Shown: positions 1 through 9,669, numbered from the stretch's first letter. The stretch is 64,000 nucleotides of DNA from Candidatus Limosilactobacillus merdigallinarum (GCA_019114515.1 DXFH01000001.1:171227-235226); one strand, 5' to 3'. A program made the numbers and translations. The notes: a model not told the origin generated them from the sequence alone.

Positions 1-1
1 T

Positions 2-706
2 GACCAACCAGACTTCAGTAACCCTGACATTGCCAATAAGTACCTCACCTATGAATACTTCCTGGACGAAGTTGAAGAAGTTCGGCAAAAGCTAGGCATT
101 GATCACTTCTACCTGATCGGTCAAAGCTGGGGTGGCCTGCTGGTCCAAGAATACGCGGTTAAGTATGGTCAACACCTAAAGGGTGCCATCATTTCTTCCA
201 TGGTTGACGAAATTGACGAATACGTTAAGCACGTTAACGAATGCCGGGAAAAGGTATTGCCAAAAGAAGAAATCGACTTCATGCACAAGTGCGAAGCTGA
301 AAACGACTACGACAACCAGCGCTACCAAGACGATGTACAAGTATTGAACGAAAACTTCGTTGATAGAAAGCAGCCTTGCAAGCTTTACCACGTTAAGGAC
401 CTTGGTGGTACTGAAATCTACCACACTTTCCAAGGCGACAACGAATTCGTGATCACTGGTAAGCTGAAGGACTGGCACTTCCGTAAGCACCTGAAAGACA
501 TCAAGGTACCTACCCTGCTGACCTTTGGTGAACACGAAACGATGCCATTAGACACCGCACGGACGATGAACAAGCTGATTCCTAACTCACAGTTGGTAAC
601 CACTCCTGAAGGTGGCCACCACCACATGTTAGATAACCCAGATGTTTACTACAAGCACTTGGCAGACTTCATCCGTTCCGTTGAAAACGGCACTTTCAAC
701 AAGTAA
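2..706 (+). CDS. pepI: Proline iminopeptidase-like alpha/beta hydrolase (5' end outside window)
   Basis: This is the C-terminal 234 codons of an S33-family alpha/beta hydrolase; its start lies before base 1, and the reading frame is open from base 2. The nucleophile elbow GQSWGG is at about residues 40-45 of the fragment (Ser 42). A later Asp in FGEHETMPLD and a His in GGHHHMLDNP complete the likely Ser-Asp-His triad. Lactobacillus PepI enzymes remove N-terminal proline from peptides in the cytoplasm and have this layout. The gene ends at a strong hairpin terminator. The family call is firm; proline specificity is inferred from overall resemblance. Confidence 0.8.
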   Translation, partial: DQPDFSNPDIANKYLTYEYFLDEVEEVRQKLGIDHFYLIGQSWGGLLVQEYAVKYGQHLKGAIISSMVDEIDEYVKHVNECREKVLPKEEIDFMHKCEAENDYDNQRYQDDVQVLNENFVDRKQPCKLYHVKDLGGTEIYHTFQGDNEFVITGKLKDWHFRKHLKDIKVPTLLTFGEHETMPLDTARTMNKLIPNSQLVTTPEGGHHHMLDNPDVYYKHLADFIRSVENGTFNK

Positions 707-725
707 TTTAACTTCTATTAGCCTG

Positions 726-771
726 AAAATGACCTCTTATCGCGAGTGATTCGCTGATAGGAGGTCATTTT
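726..771 (+). terminator. Rho-independent terminator of the iminopeptidase gene
   Basis: Arms reading AAAATGACCTC and GAGGTCATTTT, with further pairing inside (TATC/GATA and GCGA/TCGC), form a long near-perfect hairpin 20 bases after the stop. It ends in a short T run. Confidence 0.85.
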
Positions 772-848
772 GTTGACGATTATCGATAACGGTAATCCAA
801 ACATGATAATATATATTTGTTAATAACGAACATAAGGGAGAATTGACT

Positions 849-1496
849 ATGGGTAAGATGAAAACGTTTATTTTCGACATTGATGGCACGCTGATTGATA
901 GCTATGAGATGTACATGCCAGCCTTATTTACGGTTTTGGCAAAACATGGCTACCATTACAGTCATGAACAAGAAGTCGAATATGGTCACCAAACCTTTGG
1001 CATCAGCGGTAAAGATACCTTACGCATTCTGAACATTCCGGAACAAGAACAGGCAACGATCCAACACGAGTGGTCGCAACTGGCTTTCCAGCATGAGGAA
1101 CGCCAACATGTTTTCCCCGGAATTCCGCAAGCAATCGACGACTTGTCTCACCGGCAAAATACGCAAATCGCCATTGGTACTTCCAAGCCGTTGCATGACT
1201 TCAAGCAACACTTTGCTAAGCACTACTTCTTCACGGACCTGTTTGATGAAGTCGTTACAATTGATAATGTCAAACATGGCAAACCAGAGCCAGATATGGT
1301 CATTAAGGCCATGGAAGACCTGCATGCTGACCCCAAGACCACGGTTTACGTTGGCGATACCATCAATGATCTTAAAGCGGCCCACGCGGCAAATGTCAAC
1401 TTTGCGGCTGCCCTTTACGGTGCCAAAAACCCAGAAAAGATTCATGATGGTGCCGAGTTTCTGCTCCATCACCCTACGGACTTATTAACAATCTAA
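849..1496 (+). CDS. HAD-superfamily hydrolase (phosphoglycolate phosphatase/pyrophosphatase-like)
   Basis: A 215-residue cytoplasmic phosphatase of HAD subfamily IA. Motif I DIDGT lies near residues 10-14, motif II is GTSKP, motif III is the Lys in KHGKPEPD and motif IV is GDTINDL. The region after motif I is long enough for a helical cap. The ATG at 849 was chosen because AAGGGAG ends 8 bases upstream; an in-frame TTG at 843 is too close to that site. The gene stands alone between a terminator and the lysozyme pseudogene. The family is certain but the substrate cannot be told from sequence. Confidence 0.85.
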   Translation: MGKMKTFIFDIDGTLIDSYEMYMPALFTVLAKHGYHYSHEQEVEYGHQTFGISGKDTLRILNIPEQEQATIQHEWSQLAFQHEERQHVFPGIPQAIDDLSHRQNTQIAIGTSKPLHDFKQHFAKHYFFTDLFDEVVTIDNVKHGKPEPDMVIKAMEDLHADPKTTVYVGDTINDLKAAHAANVNFAAALYGAKNPEKIHDGAEFLLHHPTDLLTI

Positions 1497-1526
1497 ATTT
1501 ATTGCTTTTATTGGGAGGAGCTTTTT

Positions 1527-3976
1527 ATGAATAATCGCGTTCATAAGCATAAATTTGTTTTGTAGCAGTGCATTACTAACATTAATTGCTGCTGGAATTA
1601 TCAGCACTAATGATCAAAACGATGCTCATGCGGCGGTCAACGCCACACAAACAGCGCAAATTAACAGCGATAATGCCAATACTGCAGTAAGCAATAATAA
1701 CAGTCAGTCCACCAGCACACAGGCGCAAGCAAGCTCTAATGTGCCGGTCACCGCGACAGTCAACGCTGCTTCCCAAGCGTATGCGGCTACTACTGCCCAA
1801 ACGACAACGGCACCTAACCAGCCAATTAATCAAACCGGTTGGGATATTAATAAAACGATTGCGGACGCCGTTGATATTTCATGGTTGCAGCCAAATATGA
1901 ATGAAGGCAGCTTTGTTCAGTTGCGCAACCAAGGCGTTATTACGTCATTATTCAACTGACAAAGGGAACCTACATGCATGACCCATACGCCGCTGAACAA
2001 GTACGGGATGCTTACGCCGCTGGCTTAGGGGTTTCTGCCTACCATTTCACTAAGTTTACCGACCATAATTCAGCCGTTGCCGAGGCTAACTACTTTGCTG
2101 ACCATGCTGATCAACTTGGCCTGCCTGCCAGTACATTAATGTTTGCAGACGTGGAAGACCCGCTTAACGAGTACAGTGGCGTCACCAACGACTTGCGGGC
2201 CTTCTTCGACCAGCTGAGCGCCCGTGGCTACTGGAATCACGGTGTTTACACCGGTTTATGGTTCGACAGTGCATACAATGTTAGCTCAGTAGTAGGACGT
2301 AACCGTACCTGGATTGCCCGCTACCCATACGATTACCAGATTAGCCCGCAATCCAAGCAGGAGATGGCCAACATGGGCTATGGGGCATGGCAGTACTGTG
2401 AGTTTCATGTTACACATTACAAGACTATGGTGAACTCGATGCCGACACCGATTTAGGCCTCTTTGGTTCTGCAATTGGCTTAGGCTTCCGTGATGCTGGT
2501 AATTTGGATAATTTCCAAATCGACCCGCAAAACAATAAATTAAACGTTACCGGCTGGTTTGCTTCTTACGATAGTCGTGGGCGTGACCAGTACCACTACA
2601 TCATTTTGTTAGATCAAAACAACCATGAAATTGCCCGGCAACGGGTCAACACCACTGCTCGACCAGACGTTGCCAATGTCTATCGTTATCTGTATGGTGC
2701 CGGTAATTCTGGCTTTAGTGCCAGTTTTGATTTGAGCAATCCTGCATTGCGTTCAGCATTAAGCAGTGGCAGCAAACTAACCGTTATCTTCCGTAATAGT
2801 GCCGCTGCTGATGGTAATAGCAACTACAGTGACCACTGGTTTAATCAGCAGGGAGTATTGCAAAACTAAGCTTACTTAGACAATTACTACGTTTATGATG
2901 GCAATTTGCATGTTTCTGGGTGGCACGCAACTGACCAATCCCTCTTCCTGCCTTACCAATGGATTGTGCTATACGACCAGACCACTCATCGTGAATTAGG
3001 TCGGGCAAAGATTAGCTCACAGGCACGTGCTGACGTGGCCAAGGCCTATCCGCACATCGCTAATGCGGGTCAAAGCGGCTTCAGTCATGATTTCAAGATT
3101 GCTGATAATCAAGAATTAGCTGCCGCCCTGTTGCATGGCGATAATATCCAAGTGGTCGCTCGTTTTAGTGACGATAGTGAGAATGGTGAAGGTAATAAAG
3201 CCGACTACTGGCTCAATGGGAAATCATTTGGTAATGCTAGTGCCGCCTGCCTGGACAGCTTTAAGATTAACGATCATAAATTAGTTGCTAATGGCTGGTT
3301 CGCTAATGATAGCTCACGGGGCGCCAGTCACCGTTACGTCATTCTTTTTGATCAATCCAAAGGGCGTGAATTAAGCCGGCAGGAAGTAACGGCAACTAGT
3401 CGTGCAGATGTGGCTAAGGTTTATCCAAACCTATATAACGCCGCACAATCCGGCTTTACTGCCAGCTTCAACATCGACCAGAGCCGTCAATTGGCACAGA
3501 CGCTGCAAGATGGCGACCAATTACAAATTATCGCCCGTGATTCAGATGCTGCTAATGGTGAAGGCGATTACGTGCAAAACTGGTTCAATGCGCAGTCCTT
3601 TAATTTCAATCATGCACACCTGGATAGTTTTCAACTCAACCGCGGTCAAGGCACCATCGATGCTACTGGTTGGCACGCAACTAACCAAGCAGCTGGCCGT
3701 CCTTACCATTTCGACATTTTACTTGACACTGATAATCACAATGATGAATTAGCACGGGTTAAGCAGGACAGCGTTGTACGTAACGATGTAGCTAAGGCCT
3801 TTCCAGACGTTTATCACGCTGGCAAGTCTGGCTTCAGCGTCCACTTTAAAATCACTGACCAGATCAAGGCTGCCTTAAAGGCTGGTCATCACCTGCAAAT
3901 TATTGATCGTTACACCACTGACCCTTACGGTAACCGCAACAGCATTGATTTCTGGTTTAATCCGCAAAACCTGTAA
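1527..3976 (+). pseudogene. Secreted GH25 lysozyme with four C-terminal repeats, broken by frameshifts and a stop
   Basis: A single ancestral gene can be read across frames. It starts at ATG 1527 behind GGGAGGAG. A signal peptide (hydrophobic ALLTLIAAGI, then AHA cleavage) and a Ser/Thr/Gln-rich linker follow. The GH25 domain shows AVDISWLQ and FADVED, which supply the usual acidic residues. Four repeats of roughly 115 residues run from about 2507, 2873, 3250 and 3618, with shared GW, ELxR, DVAKxYP and SGF positions. Lesions are a one-base gain near 1563, a frameshift near 1935-1950, a frameshift near 2400-2425 and an in-frame TAA at 2867-2869. The intact form would hydrolyse peptidoglycan at the cell surface. 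Four separate lesions make a true pseudogene more likely than sequencing error. Confidence 0.88.
2507..3973 (+). repeat. Four tandem ~115-codon cell-wall-type repeats inside the lysozyme pseudogene
   Basis: Units begin near 2507, 2873, 3250 and 3618. Each opens with LDxFxxN or DNFQI, continues with a GW motif, then a (R/S)xYHxxIxxD-like strand, ELxR, DVAKxYPxxYxA, SGF and ends WFN. The units differ from one another by point changes, so this is an old protein repeat, not a recent DNA duplication. The pattern resembles wall-binding repeats seen at the C-termini of lactobacillus hydrolases (inference). Confidence 0.8.
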
Positions 3977-4058
3977 TTCAATCCAGCATTCGCTGATAAA
4001 ACAAAATGGGGACGTAACATAAGTCCCTCTACATAGATTAAAAAAGAACAACGCGGTA

Positions 4059-4110
4059 CACACATGAGGCCCAAAGCCCGGCAAACGCCGAACTCTGGGC
4101 CTCATGTGTG
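4059..4110. terminator. Long inverted repeat between convergent genes
   Basis: A perfect 15-base repeat (4059-4073 with 4096-4110, CACACATGAGGCCCA) encloses an inner CGGC-AAAC-GCCG hairpin. It lies between the ends of the lysozyme pseudogene and the convergent alpha-glucosidase gene. No T run touches either arm, so terminator function is likely but unproved. A second, weaker pair (GGGGGT with ACTCCC) at about 4116-4148 resembles the GGGAGTGTGA hairpin at 42869-42910. Confidence 0.55.
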
Positions 4111-4175
4111 CTCGTGGGGGTATGAAAACAAAGCTGTCACACTCCCATTTTTAGGTAGTTTAGAAAGTGTAAAGG

Positions 4176-6497
4176 TTAGTCAGCTAACTTGTAATCGCCC
4201 GTCTTTTCATCGTAATCGAATTCGTAACGATCCTGGTCAGTCGTGACGTAAATCTTTTCGTAGGTTGGCTTGTAGCCATGGTTGGTCAATTCAACCTGTA
4301 CATCACCATTCTCTTGTACGGCAATGTAGTATTCGTTGTATTCACCATGCTGGTAGTTGAAGTCCGTACCATCATCCTGGTAGTGAACGTAAGAACCAGC
4401 TTCACCAAAGAGACGGAAAGTCATGACCTTTTCAGGTTCATCACTGACGTGCATTACCTTGTTGCCCCATGGCAGAATCGTGTCTTTCTTGATGAACAGT
4501 GGCAGCTTGTCAATTGGTGCTTCAGCAACGATTGACTGCTTGCCAGAGTATTCAGCATTGTTCCAGAAGTCGATCCATTCACCAGCCGGCAGGTAAACCA
4601 GCCGTTGGGTCTTGCCTTGATCAACAATTGGGGCAACTAATACTTTGCTGCCAACCATGTATTCATCATTCAGGTTCCGTACAGCTGGGTCCTGATCATA
4701 GTTCAGAACTAATGGCCGCATTACTGGCAAACCAGATTGGGTTTCATGACGGAACTGGTCGTATAAGAATGGGATGAAGCGGTAACGCAGGTTCAAGTAC
4801 TTGCGGTAAATGTCCAGCGTCTGCTTGTCAAATGCCCATGGTTCCTGGAAACGTGAACCCATAATAGCGTGGTTCCGGAACAGCGGTACAAACAGTGAAG
4901 CTTCAATCCAACGAGTTAACAGTTCTGGCGTGGTGTCTTCCTGAAACCCACCAATATCCGTACCAGCAAAGGCAAAGCCGGACATGCCTAAACCGTTCAG
5001 CTGTGGAATAGCCATTGCCAGGTGTGACCAAACAGCGGTGTTATCACCAGTCCAAACAGTTGAGTACCTCTGCGTGCCGGAGTAAGCAGCACGGGTGATG
5101 ATGTATGGACGCTTATCCGTAGCATCCTTCATTCCTTCATAACATGCCTTAGCTTGCAGGTGACCATAGACGTTGTGCATCCGCGCATGCGTACTCTTTT
5201 CGTGTTCGTTGGAGAAGACCGTGTCATTTGGCAATTGCTTTTGTGCAAAGTTAGCTGGTTCGTCCATATCGTTCCAAATACCACAGAAGCCATTGTCGGC
5301 GAAGAACTTGCAGTGCTTTGCCCACCATGCACGAACATCCGGGTTACCAAAGTCAGGGAAGACAGAGTCACCTGGCCATACCTTGCCGACGTAGACTGAG
5401 CCATCTGGGTTCTTAACAAAGTATCCCTTTTCGATACCTTCCTTGTAGATGCTGTACTTGTCATCTTTCTTGACACCGGCATCTAGAATCGGCATCAAAC
5501 GAATACCACGGTCGTGCATCCGCTTGACAAAGCCTTGTGTATCATTACTGTACTTCTTTTCGTCCCAGGTAAAGTCACGGTAGCCATCCATGTAGTCGAT
5601 GTCCAAGTGAATAACATCAATTGGGAGCTTGTATTTAGCAAAGCCGTCCGCAATCGATTCTACCCGCTTGTCACTAGTGGAGTAGCCCCAACGAGATTGT
5701 TGATAACCTAGCATGAACTTTTGTGGCAACGGAACTACACCAGTCAAGTAGGTGTAGTTTGCAACAACGTCCTTCAGGGTGTGGCCACCCATGATGTAGT
5801 AGTTGATGTTGCCACCAACAGCGGAGTAGAAGTAGTAATGCTCGCTTTCCTTACCGAGATCAAAGTGACTCTTGTAAGTGTTGTCAAAGAAGAGTCCAAA
5901 TGGATGGCCATTCTTTAAACCATAAACCACTGGAATGGACTTGTATAAGTGAGTCTGGGTTTCATTGTGCAGCACTGGATTATCAGCGTTCCAGTTGTCG
6001 TATTCATAACCACGCTTGTTTAAGAAACCTGTCTTGCCACCTAAGCCATAGAATTGTTCATCTGGAGCCAGTGACTTGATCACTTCAAAGTTAACGTTGC
6101 CGGCCTTTGCCTTAGCGTGCACAGCGTGTCCTTCTGACATAACGGTGGAACGGTGTTCATCATCCATATCAGTAGGCAATGGTGTCCTTTCGCCACGGTA
6201 ATCAATTACCAGGGGGTTGCCTTCACTGTCATAAACATCCAGCTTGCGATTATCGTAAGCCTTGACGATCAGGTCACTGGTAGTTACTTCCACATGGTCA
6301 CCCTTGTCTTCTACTTCATACTTTGTTTTCCGTGTCTTATTACCTTCAACGGCGTAGGAATTATCCGATACGCCATGATCTTCAAAGACCCGGATAATCT
6401 CACCAGTGATGACTTTTAAGAACAATGGTTCTCCATCTGCATAATTGAGTTTAATAGTTTGGTCGTTGTTTTCATAACCAGTTAATTGATTGGACAT
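4176..6497 (-). CDS. GH31 alpha-glucosidase
   Basis: A 773-residue cytoplasmic glycoside hydrolase of family 31 with no signal peptide. The (beta/alpha)8 barrel shows GYQQSRWGY, HLDIDYMDGYRDFTWD and the nucleophile region GIWNDMDEPANF, whose catalytic Asp is near residue 412. The length matches lactobacillus oligosaccharide alpha-glucosidases. It starts at ATG 6497 behind GAAAGGAAG. It is divergent from a LacI regulator, with a perfect TGTAAACGTTTACA palindrome between them, so maltose-type sugar control is expected. Likely role: releasing glucose from maltose, isomaltose or related oligosaccharides. Exact linkage preference is not visible. Confidence 0.93.
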   Translation of the reverse strand: MSNQLTGYENNDQTIKLNYADGEPLFLKVITGEIIRVFEDHGVSDNSYAVEGNKTRKTKYEVEDKGDHVEVTTSDLIVKAYDNRKLDVYDSEGNPLVIDYRGERTPLPTDMDDEHRSTVMSEGHAVHAKAKAGNVNFEVIKSLAPDEQFYGLGGKTGFLNKRGYEYDNWNADNPVLHNETQTHLYKSIPVVYGLKNGHPFGLFFDNTYKSHFDLGKESEHYYFYSAVGGNINYYIMGGHTLKDVVANYTYLTGVVPLPQKFMLGYQQSRWGYSTSDKRVESIADGFAKYKLPIDVIHLDIDYMDGYRDFTWDEKKYSNDTQGFVKRMHDRGIRLMPILDAGVKKDDKYSIYKEGIEKGYFVKNPDGSVYVGKVWPGDSVFPDFGNPDVRAWWAKHCKFFADNGFCGIWNDMDEPANFAQKQLPNDTVFSNEHEKSTHARMHNVYGHLQAKACYEGMKDATDKRPYIITRAAYSGTQRYSTVWTGDNTAVWSHLAMAIPQLNGLGMSGFAFAGTDIGGFQEDTTPELLTRWIEASLFVPLFRNHAIMGSRFQEPWAFDKQTLDIYRKYLNLRYRFIPFLYDQFRHETQSGLPVMRPLVLNYDQDPAVRNLNDEYMVGSKVLVAPIVDQGKTQRLVYLPAGEWIDFWNNAEYSGKQSIVAEAPIDKLPLFIKKDTILPWGNKVMHVSDEPEKVMTFRLFGEAGSYVHYQDDGTDFNYQHGEYNEYYIAVQENGDVQVELTNHGYKPTYEKIYVTTDQDRYEFDYDEKTGDYKLAD

Positions 6498-6566
6498 AGT
6501 GAACTTCCTTTCAGGTTTTACGATCTTTCCAATGCAATTCGTTTACAACAACATCATAACACTCTA

Positions 6567-6580
6567 TGTAAACGTTTACA
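6567..6580. promoter_or_regulatory. LacI-family operator (TGTAAACGTTTACA)
   Basis: A perfect 14-base palindrome lies in the divergent promoter region between the alpha-glucosidase and its LacI-type regulator. The same 14 bases recur at 11286-11299 before the MFS transporter, which links both genes to one regulator. CcpA sites look similar, so dual use cannot be excluded. Confidence 0.8.
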
Positions 6581-6598
6581 ATGTATTTATTATGGTAT

Positions 6599-6612
6599 TG
6601 TAAACGTTCGCT
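6599..6612. promoter_or_regulatory. Second, imperfect LacI-type operator
   Basis: TGTAAACGTTCGCT matches the upstream palindrome in its left half and centre. It lies 32 bases (about three helical turns) further on and nearer the regulator gene. Paired sites suggest cooperative binding and autoregulation (inference). Confidence 0.55.
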
Positions 6613-6664
6613 TGAGTTTGTTTCTTCCAGTATAATAATGATAAACAATGAGGGAAGTGATAGT

Positions 6665-7648
6665 GTGAAAGCAACAATTAAAGACATCGCAAAAGCCACA
6701 CATCTGTCCACTGCAACCGTTTCACGGGTGTTGTCACGCAAGGAAGGCACGTATCGCGAGGAAACGGCCAGGAAAGTACTAGCGGCGGCAGAAAAATTGG
6801 GATACCGGCGCAATATTGCTGCCGCAGACCTGGCTTCTAATAACTTGAAAACCATCGCGGTTATCTTGAACAACACCCAAACCAACTTTTGGCAAGGAAT
6901 TTTAGATGGCATTCAAGAAGCCGCCATTCGCAATCAGCGGCAGTTCATCATTTTCTATGCCGGTAATAATAATCCGGCAATGCTTACACAAGCTCTAAAT
7001 AATGCTTTGGAACGGCAAATCGCCGGCATCCTGCTTGTTGCCACCAAAATGAATCCGGAACAAATGGCCATGCTTCATCGCGCTAACATCCCTTATCGTT
7101 TCGTTTCCATCTATGATTCCGACCAACCCGACCGCACCTTCGTCAGCTCTAATAACATCAGCATTGGCCGTCTTGCCTGCCAGTACTTAATTGAACAAGG
7201 ACATAAGAAAATTGCCTTTGCTGGCCTTGACCGCAGTGCAACTGGACGCGAACGCCTGCTGGGCTACCAGCAAGCGATGACAAAGGCCGGTCTGCCGATT
7301 GACCCATCTTGGATCATTTATGGCGACTATAGTTTTGCTAACGGCCAGGCGTTATTCCCCAAGCTCCAGCAGGCTGGTGTAACCGCCGTCGTCGCTGCTA
7401 GTGACATGATTGGCGCGGGTATCATTCAAGCGGCTCACCACGCGCACGTTGCCATCCCAGATAACCTCTCGATTGTAAGTATTGACGGTACTGAAGTTTG
7501 TCTGATGGTTACTCCGACCTTAACTTGTATCCAGCAGGACTTCTTCAAGATGGGTGCCGCCAGCTTAGATAGTTTATTAACCGAAGGTGAATCGCAGTTC
7601 ATTCCCGTCAAAGTGGTGGAAAATAACAGCGTTAAAAGTATTAACTAA
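6665..7648 (+). CDS. LacI-family regulator of alpha-glucoside genes (MalR-like)
   Basis: A 327-residue repressor. An N-terminal helix-turn-helix (TIKDIAKATHLSTATVSRVLS, residues about 4-24) is followed by a periplasmic-binding-protein-like effector domain. GTG 6665 is the start: GAGGGAAG lies 7 bases before it and the protein then begins directly at the HTH, whereas an upstream TTG at 6581 would add an unrelated leader overlapping the operator. It likely represses the divergent GH31 gene and the transporter at 9848 through TGTAAACGTTTACA sites. A hairpin terminator follows. Confidence 0.9.
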   Translation: MKATIKDIAKATHLSTATVSRVLSRKEGTYREETARKVLAAAEKLGYRRNIAAADLASNNLKTIAVILNNTQTNFWQGILDGIQEAAIRNQRQFIIFYAGNNNPAMLTQALNNALERQIAGILLVATKMNPEQMAMLHRANIPYRFVSIYDSDQPDRTFVSSNNISIGRLACQYLIEQGHKKIAFAGLDRSATGRERLLGYQQAMTKAGLPIDPSWIIYGDYSFANGQALFPKLQQAGVTAVVAASDMIGAGIIQAAHHAHVAIPDNLSIVSIDGTEVCLMVTPTLTCIQQDFFKMGAASLDSLLTEGESQFIPVKVVENNSVKSIN

Positions 7649-7657
7649 CTTCAAAAA

Positions 7658-7698
7658 GAAACGCCAGTATCCTGTCTAATCAGAGTACTGGCGTTTTG
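7658..7698 (+). terminator. Terminator of the LacI regulator gene
   Basis: AAACGCCAGTAT pairs with AGTACTGGCGTTT across a 14-base loop, directly after the stop codon, and ends in TTTTG. Confidence 0.85.
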
Positions 7699-7727
7699 TG
7701 ATTGACAATAGAATTATGTACCTAGGA

Positions 7728-7753
7728 GTAGTACCCAGTTGATTGGGCACTAC
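7728..7753. other. Hairpin in the spacer upstream of the L,D-transpeptidase
   Basis: GTAGTACCCA pairs with TGGGCACTAC with one mismatch around a 6-base loop. There is no T run. It sits in a 195-base spacer with no gene. It may be a leader structure or a protein site; its function is unknown. Confidence 0.4.
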
Positions 7754-7833
7754 AGATGGGTTAATAAGCATTATATCCATTCATGAGCTGCAAAGGTCTT
7801 TCCCTATAATTTAATTAAAATTCGGCATAATGA

Positions 7834-7861
7834 TTGGCAACGGCAACGAGTTTGCTAAACT
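7834..7861 (+). promoter_or_regulatory. Candidate promoter of the L,D-transpeptidase gene
   Basis: TTGGCA (7834-7839) and TAAACT (7856-7861) are separated by 16 bases and lie just upstream of the ribosome binding site at about 7881. Confidence 0.5.
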
Positions 7862-7893
7862 AATAACATTATTACAAATAAAGAGGGCTCATC

Positions 7894-8460
7894 ATGCGGC
7901 GAAAAATTAAGCGGATTTGGATTGCCATTGTATTAATCATTGTTGTTCTGTTTGCCGGTTGGCATGCGTACATCGGCCATCTGGAACATGCCGGCAGCAT
8001 TGCCGCGCCCAGTAGCGGTCAGTGGCAGCATTCATCAGAAAACAAGGACTATCCAGACGTTAATCAATATCCTCATCTGTGGATTTTAGTCTCGAAAAAA
8101 AATCAGCGCGTATATTTAATTAACCGCGGCAAAGTCTTGTACACGATGTATGCTTCTACGGGTACTGGCAAGAGTGACAACACTCCCAGCGGCTGGTACA
8201 ACATCCAGGCTGAACGGGGTAATTCCTTTTATAACAGTAAGAGTGGCGAAGGTGCCAACTACTGGGTTTCGTGGAAGAACCATGGCGAATACCTTTTTCA
8301 CTCGGTACCAGTCGATCGGCATGGCAACTATGTAATCAGTGAAGCAAATAAATTAGGCAAGACCGCTGCTTCTCACGGCTGCGTTCGCCTCTCCATCCCT
8401 GATGCCCGCTGGCTTTTTCAAAACATTAAACAAGGGACACGGGTCATCATTACTAGATAA
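7894..8460 (+). CDS. Membrane-anchored L,D-transpeptidase (YkuD domain)
   Basis: A 188-residue protein with one N-terminal transmembrane anchor (residues about 8-27) and an extracytoplasmic YkuD catalytic domain. The signature is HSVPVD followed by SHGCVRLS near residues 157-164, where Cys is the nucleophile and His and Arg are the conserved partners. Such enzymes make 3-3 peptidoglycan cross-links or attach groups to meso-diaminopimelate or Lys stems. It starts at ATG 7894 behind AAAGAGGG. It is a single-gene unit with its own promoter candidate and terminator. The YkuD call is firm; the exact wall reaction is inferred. Confidence 0.9.
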   Translation: MRRKIKRIWIAIVLIIVVLFAGWHAYIGHLEHAGSIAAPSSGQWQHSSENKDYPDVNQYPHLWILVSKKNQRVYLINRGKVLYTMYASTGTGKSDNTPSGWYNIQAERGNSFYNSKSGEGANYWVSWKNHGEYLFHSVPVDRHGNYVISEANKLGKTAASHGCVRLSIPDARWLFQNIKQGTRVIITR

Positions 8461-8504
8461 TATTCATTTACAAAGTTGCAACGCTACAATGTGGCACGTA
8501 AATA

Positions 8505-8547
8505 ACCCCAAGCATTCAGAAAAAACTGAACGTTTGGGGTCTATTTG
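8505..8547 (+). terminator. Terminator, probably bidirectional
   Basis: ACCCCAAGC pairs with GTTTGGGGT, with an inner ATTCAG/CTGAA stem. It lies between the convergent L,D-transpeptidase and DHH phosphoesterase genes. Confidence 0.7.
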
Positions 8548-8586
8548 TATTCACGAGAGCTCATCGATGGCTTATATCTTGTACCA

Positions 8587-9669
8587 TTATTTGTCTTTTT
8601 TACCAAACAGTGCGGCCATCTTCTTGGCAACCTCTGGGTCGAGAGTATCGGCGAGTGTGTCGCCAGTGCTTCTTTGTGTTTCTGCTTGTCGTTTAACATT
8701 TTGCTGTAATTCATCAATGATAGCTTTTTCGCCTACCTGAATGAGGTTAGTCGTCAAGCGACCACCAGCCGCATCAGCATGGCCACCGCCGCCGAGATAC
8801 TTTTCAGCAAACTGAGCCACATCGATTTTACCGTTGCTCCGTAATGAAGCACTGGTAGGACTTAGAACCATTGCTGCCTCGACGTCTGGATTTTGCAGCA
8901 GTAGTTCATGAGCAATCTCTGATTTATAGTCGTCGGCATAAACGAAGCCCCATTGATGACCATCGATTTTTGCTTTAAGCGTGTCCTTTAAGTGACTCTT
9001 TAAATAGTGTGCCCGTCGTTCACTCAATGTCTGAATTAAAATGGCATTTTGCTTGCGATAAGCTGGCCATCCTGCTTGAAAGACCTCATCTACAAAAGCT
9101 TGGGAATGATCAAGTGGATAGAACCAGAAAAGCTGGTCGAGCTCATCAGCCCCCTGTTTGATTTCAGCCGGCATTTCGGGATCATTTTGCCAATCCCAGG
9201 TGTCATATGCCCGAATCAATTCAACAATCTGAGCCAATTGGTCCTGGCGTTCACTGCAAAGGCGATCAAATCCTTCCTGTGCAGTTAACCATTCCCAAAC
9301 TAAACTGGTTGCACTCGGGTTGACTGTTTTATGGGTTTCAATGCTGTTAGCACTATATTTTTTGCGAGCGTTGGCCTCAGTCTCATGGTGGTCAAATAAA
9401 AGCCAATGGTTAGCAAAATGGGCGTTCAATTCTTTGAAAGTATGGTCACTATCAGGCGTCATATCCATGATGTAGACGTCAGTATAAGAATCTGGCTCGC
9501 CATAGTTAAAGAAGTGATCCAATTCTTCATCGATGCGGCCAGCACCAATGTTTTTAACATCAAAAGTCACCTGGCTAAACATCGTCGGTTGAACTGTCAT
9601 CAAAAGTGCAGGCCCGCCAAAGCCATCCAGGTCATTGTGTGAAAAAATTTTTATATTACGTGTCGCCAT
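8587..9669 (-). CDS. DHH/DHHA1-family phosphoesterase
   Basis: A 360-residue cytoplasmic metallo-phosphoesterase. The DHH domain shows HNDLDGFGG (residues about 11-19), DMTPD and FDHHETE, which bind two metal ions. The C-terminal DHHA1 domain has the substrate motif GGGHADAAGG. Family members hydrolyse short oligonucleotides, cyclic dinucleotides or pyrophosphate; the DHHA1 tail favours a nucleotide substrate. ATG 9669 follows GGAGGAG at 6-base spacing. It appears monocistronic. The domain call is certain but the substrate is not resolved from sequence. Confidence 0.85.
   Translation of the reverse strand: MATRNIKIFSHNDLDGFGGPALLMTVQPTMFSQVTFDVKNIGAGRIDEELDHFFNYGEPDSYTDVYIMDMTPDSDHTFKELNAHFANHWLLFDHHETEANARKKYSANSIETHKTVNPSATSLVWEWLTAQEGFDRLCSERQDQLAQIVELIRAYDTWDWQNDPEMPAEIKQGADELDQLFWFYPLDHSQAFVDEVFQAGWPAYRKQNAILIQTLSERRAHYLKSHLKDTLKAKIDGHQWGFVYADDYKSEIAHELLLQNPDVEAAMVLSPTSASLRSNGKIDVAQFAEKYLGGGGHADAAGGRLTTNLIQVGEKAIIDELQQNVKRQAETQRSTGDTLADTLDPEVAKKMAALFGKKDK

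Noticed and set aside
2507..3973. CRISPR-like or tandem DNA repeats
   Set aside because: The similarity is at protein level in about 115-codon units; no short exact direct repeats with spacers are present anywhere in the window.
1527..3976. Programmed frameshifting in the lysozyme gene
   Set aside because: No slippery heptamer or pseudoknot is evident at the shifts, and a plain stop codon is also present.
4064..4246. A plus-strand open frame of 60 codons
   Set aside because: It starts inside the inverted repeat and runs into the end of the GH31 gene in antisense.
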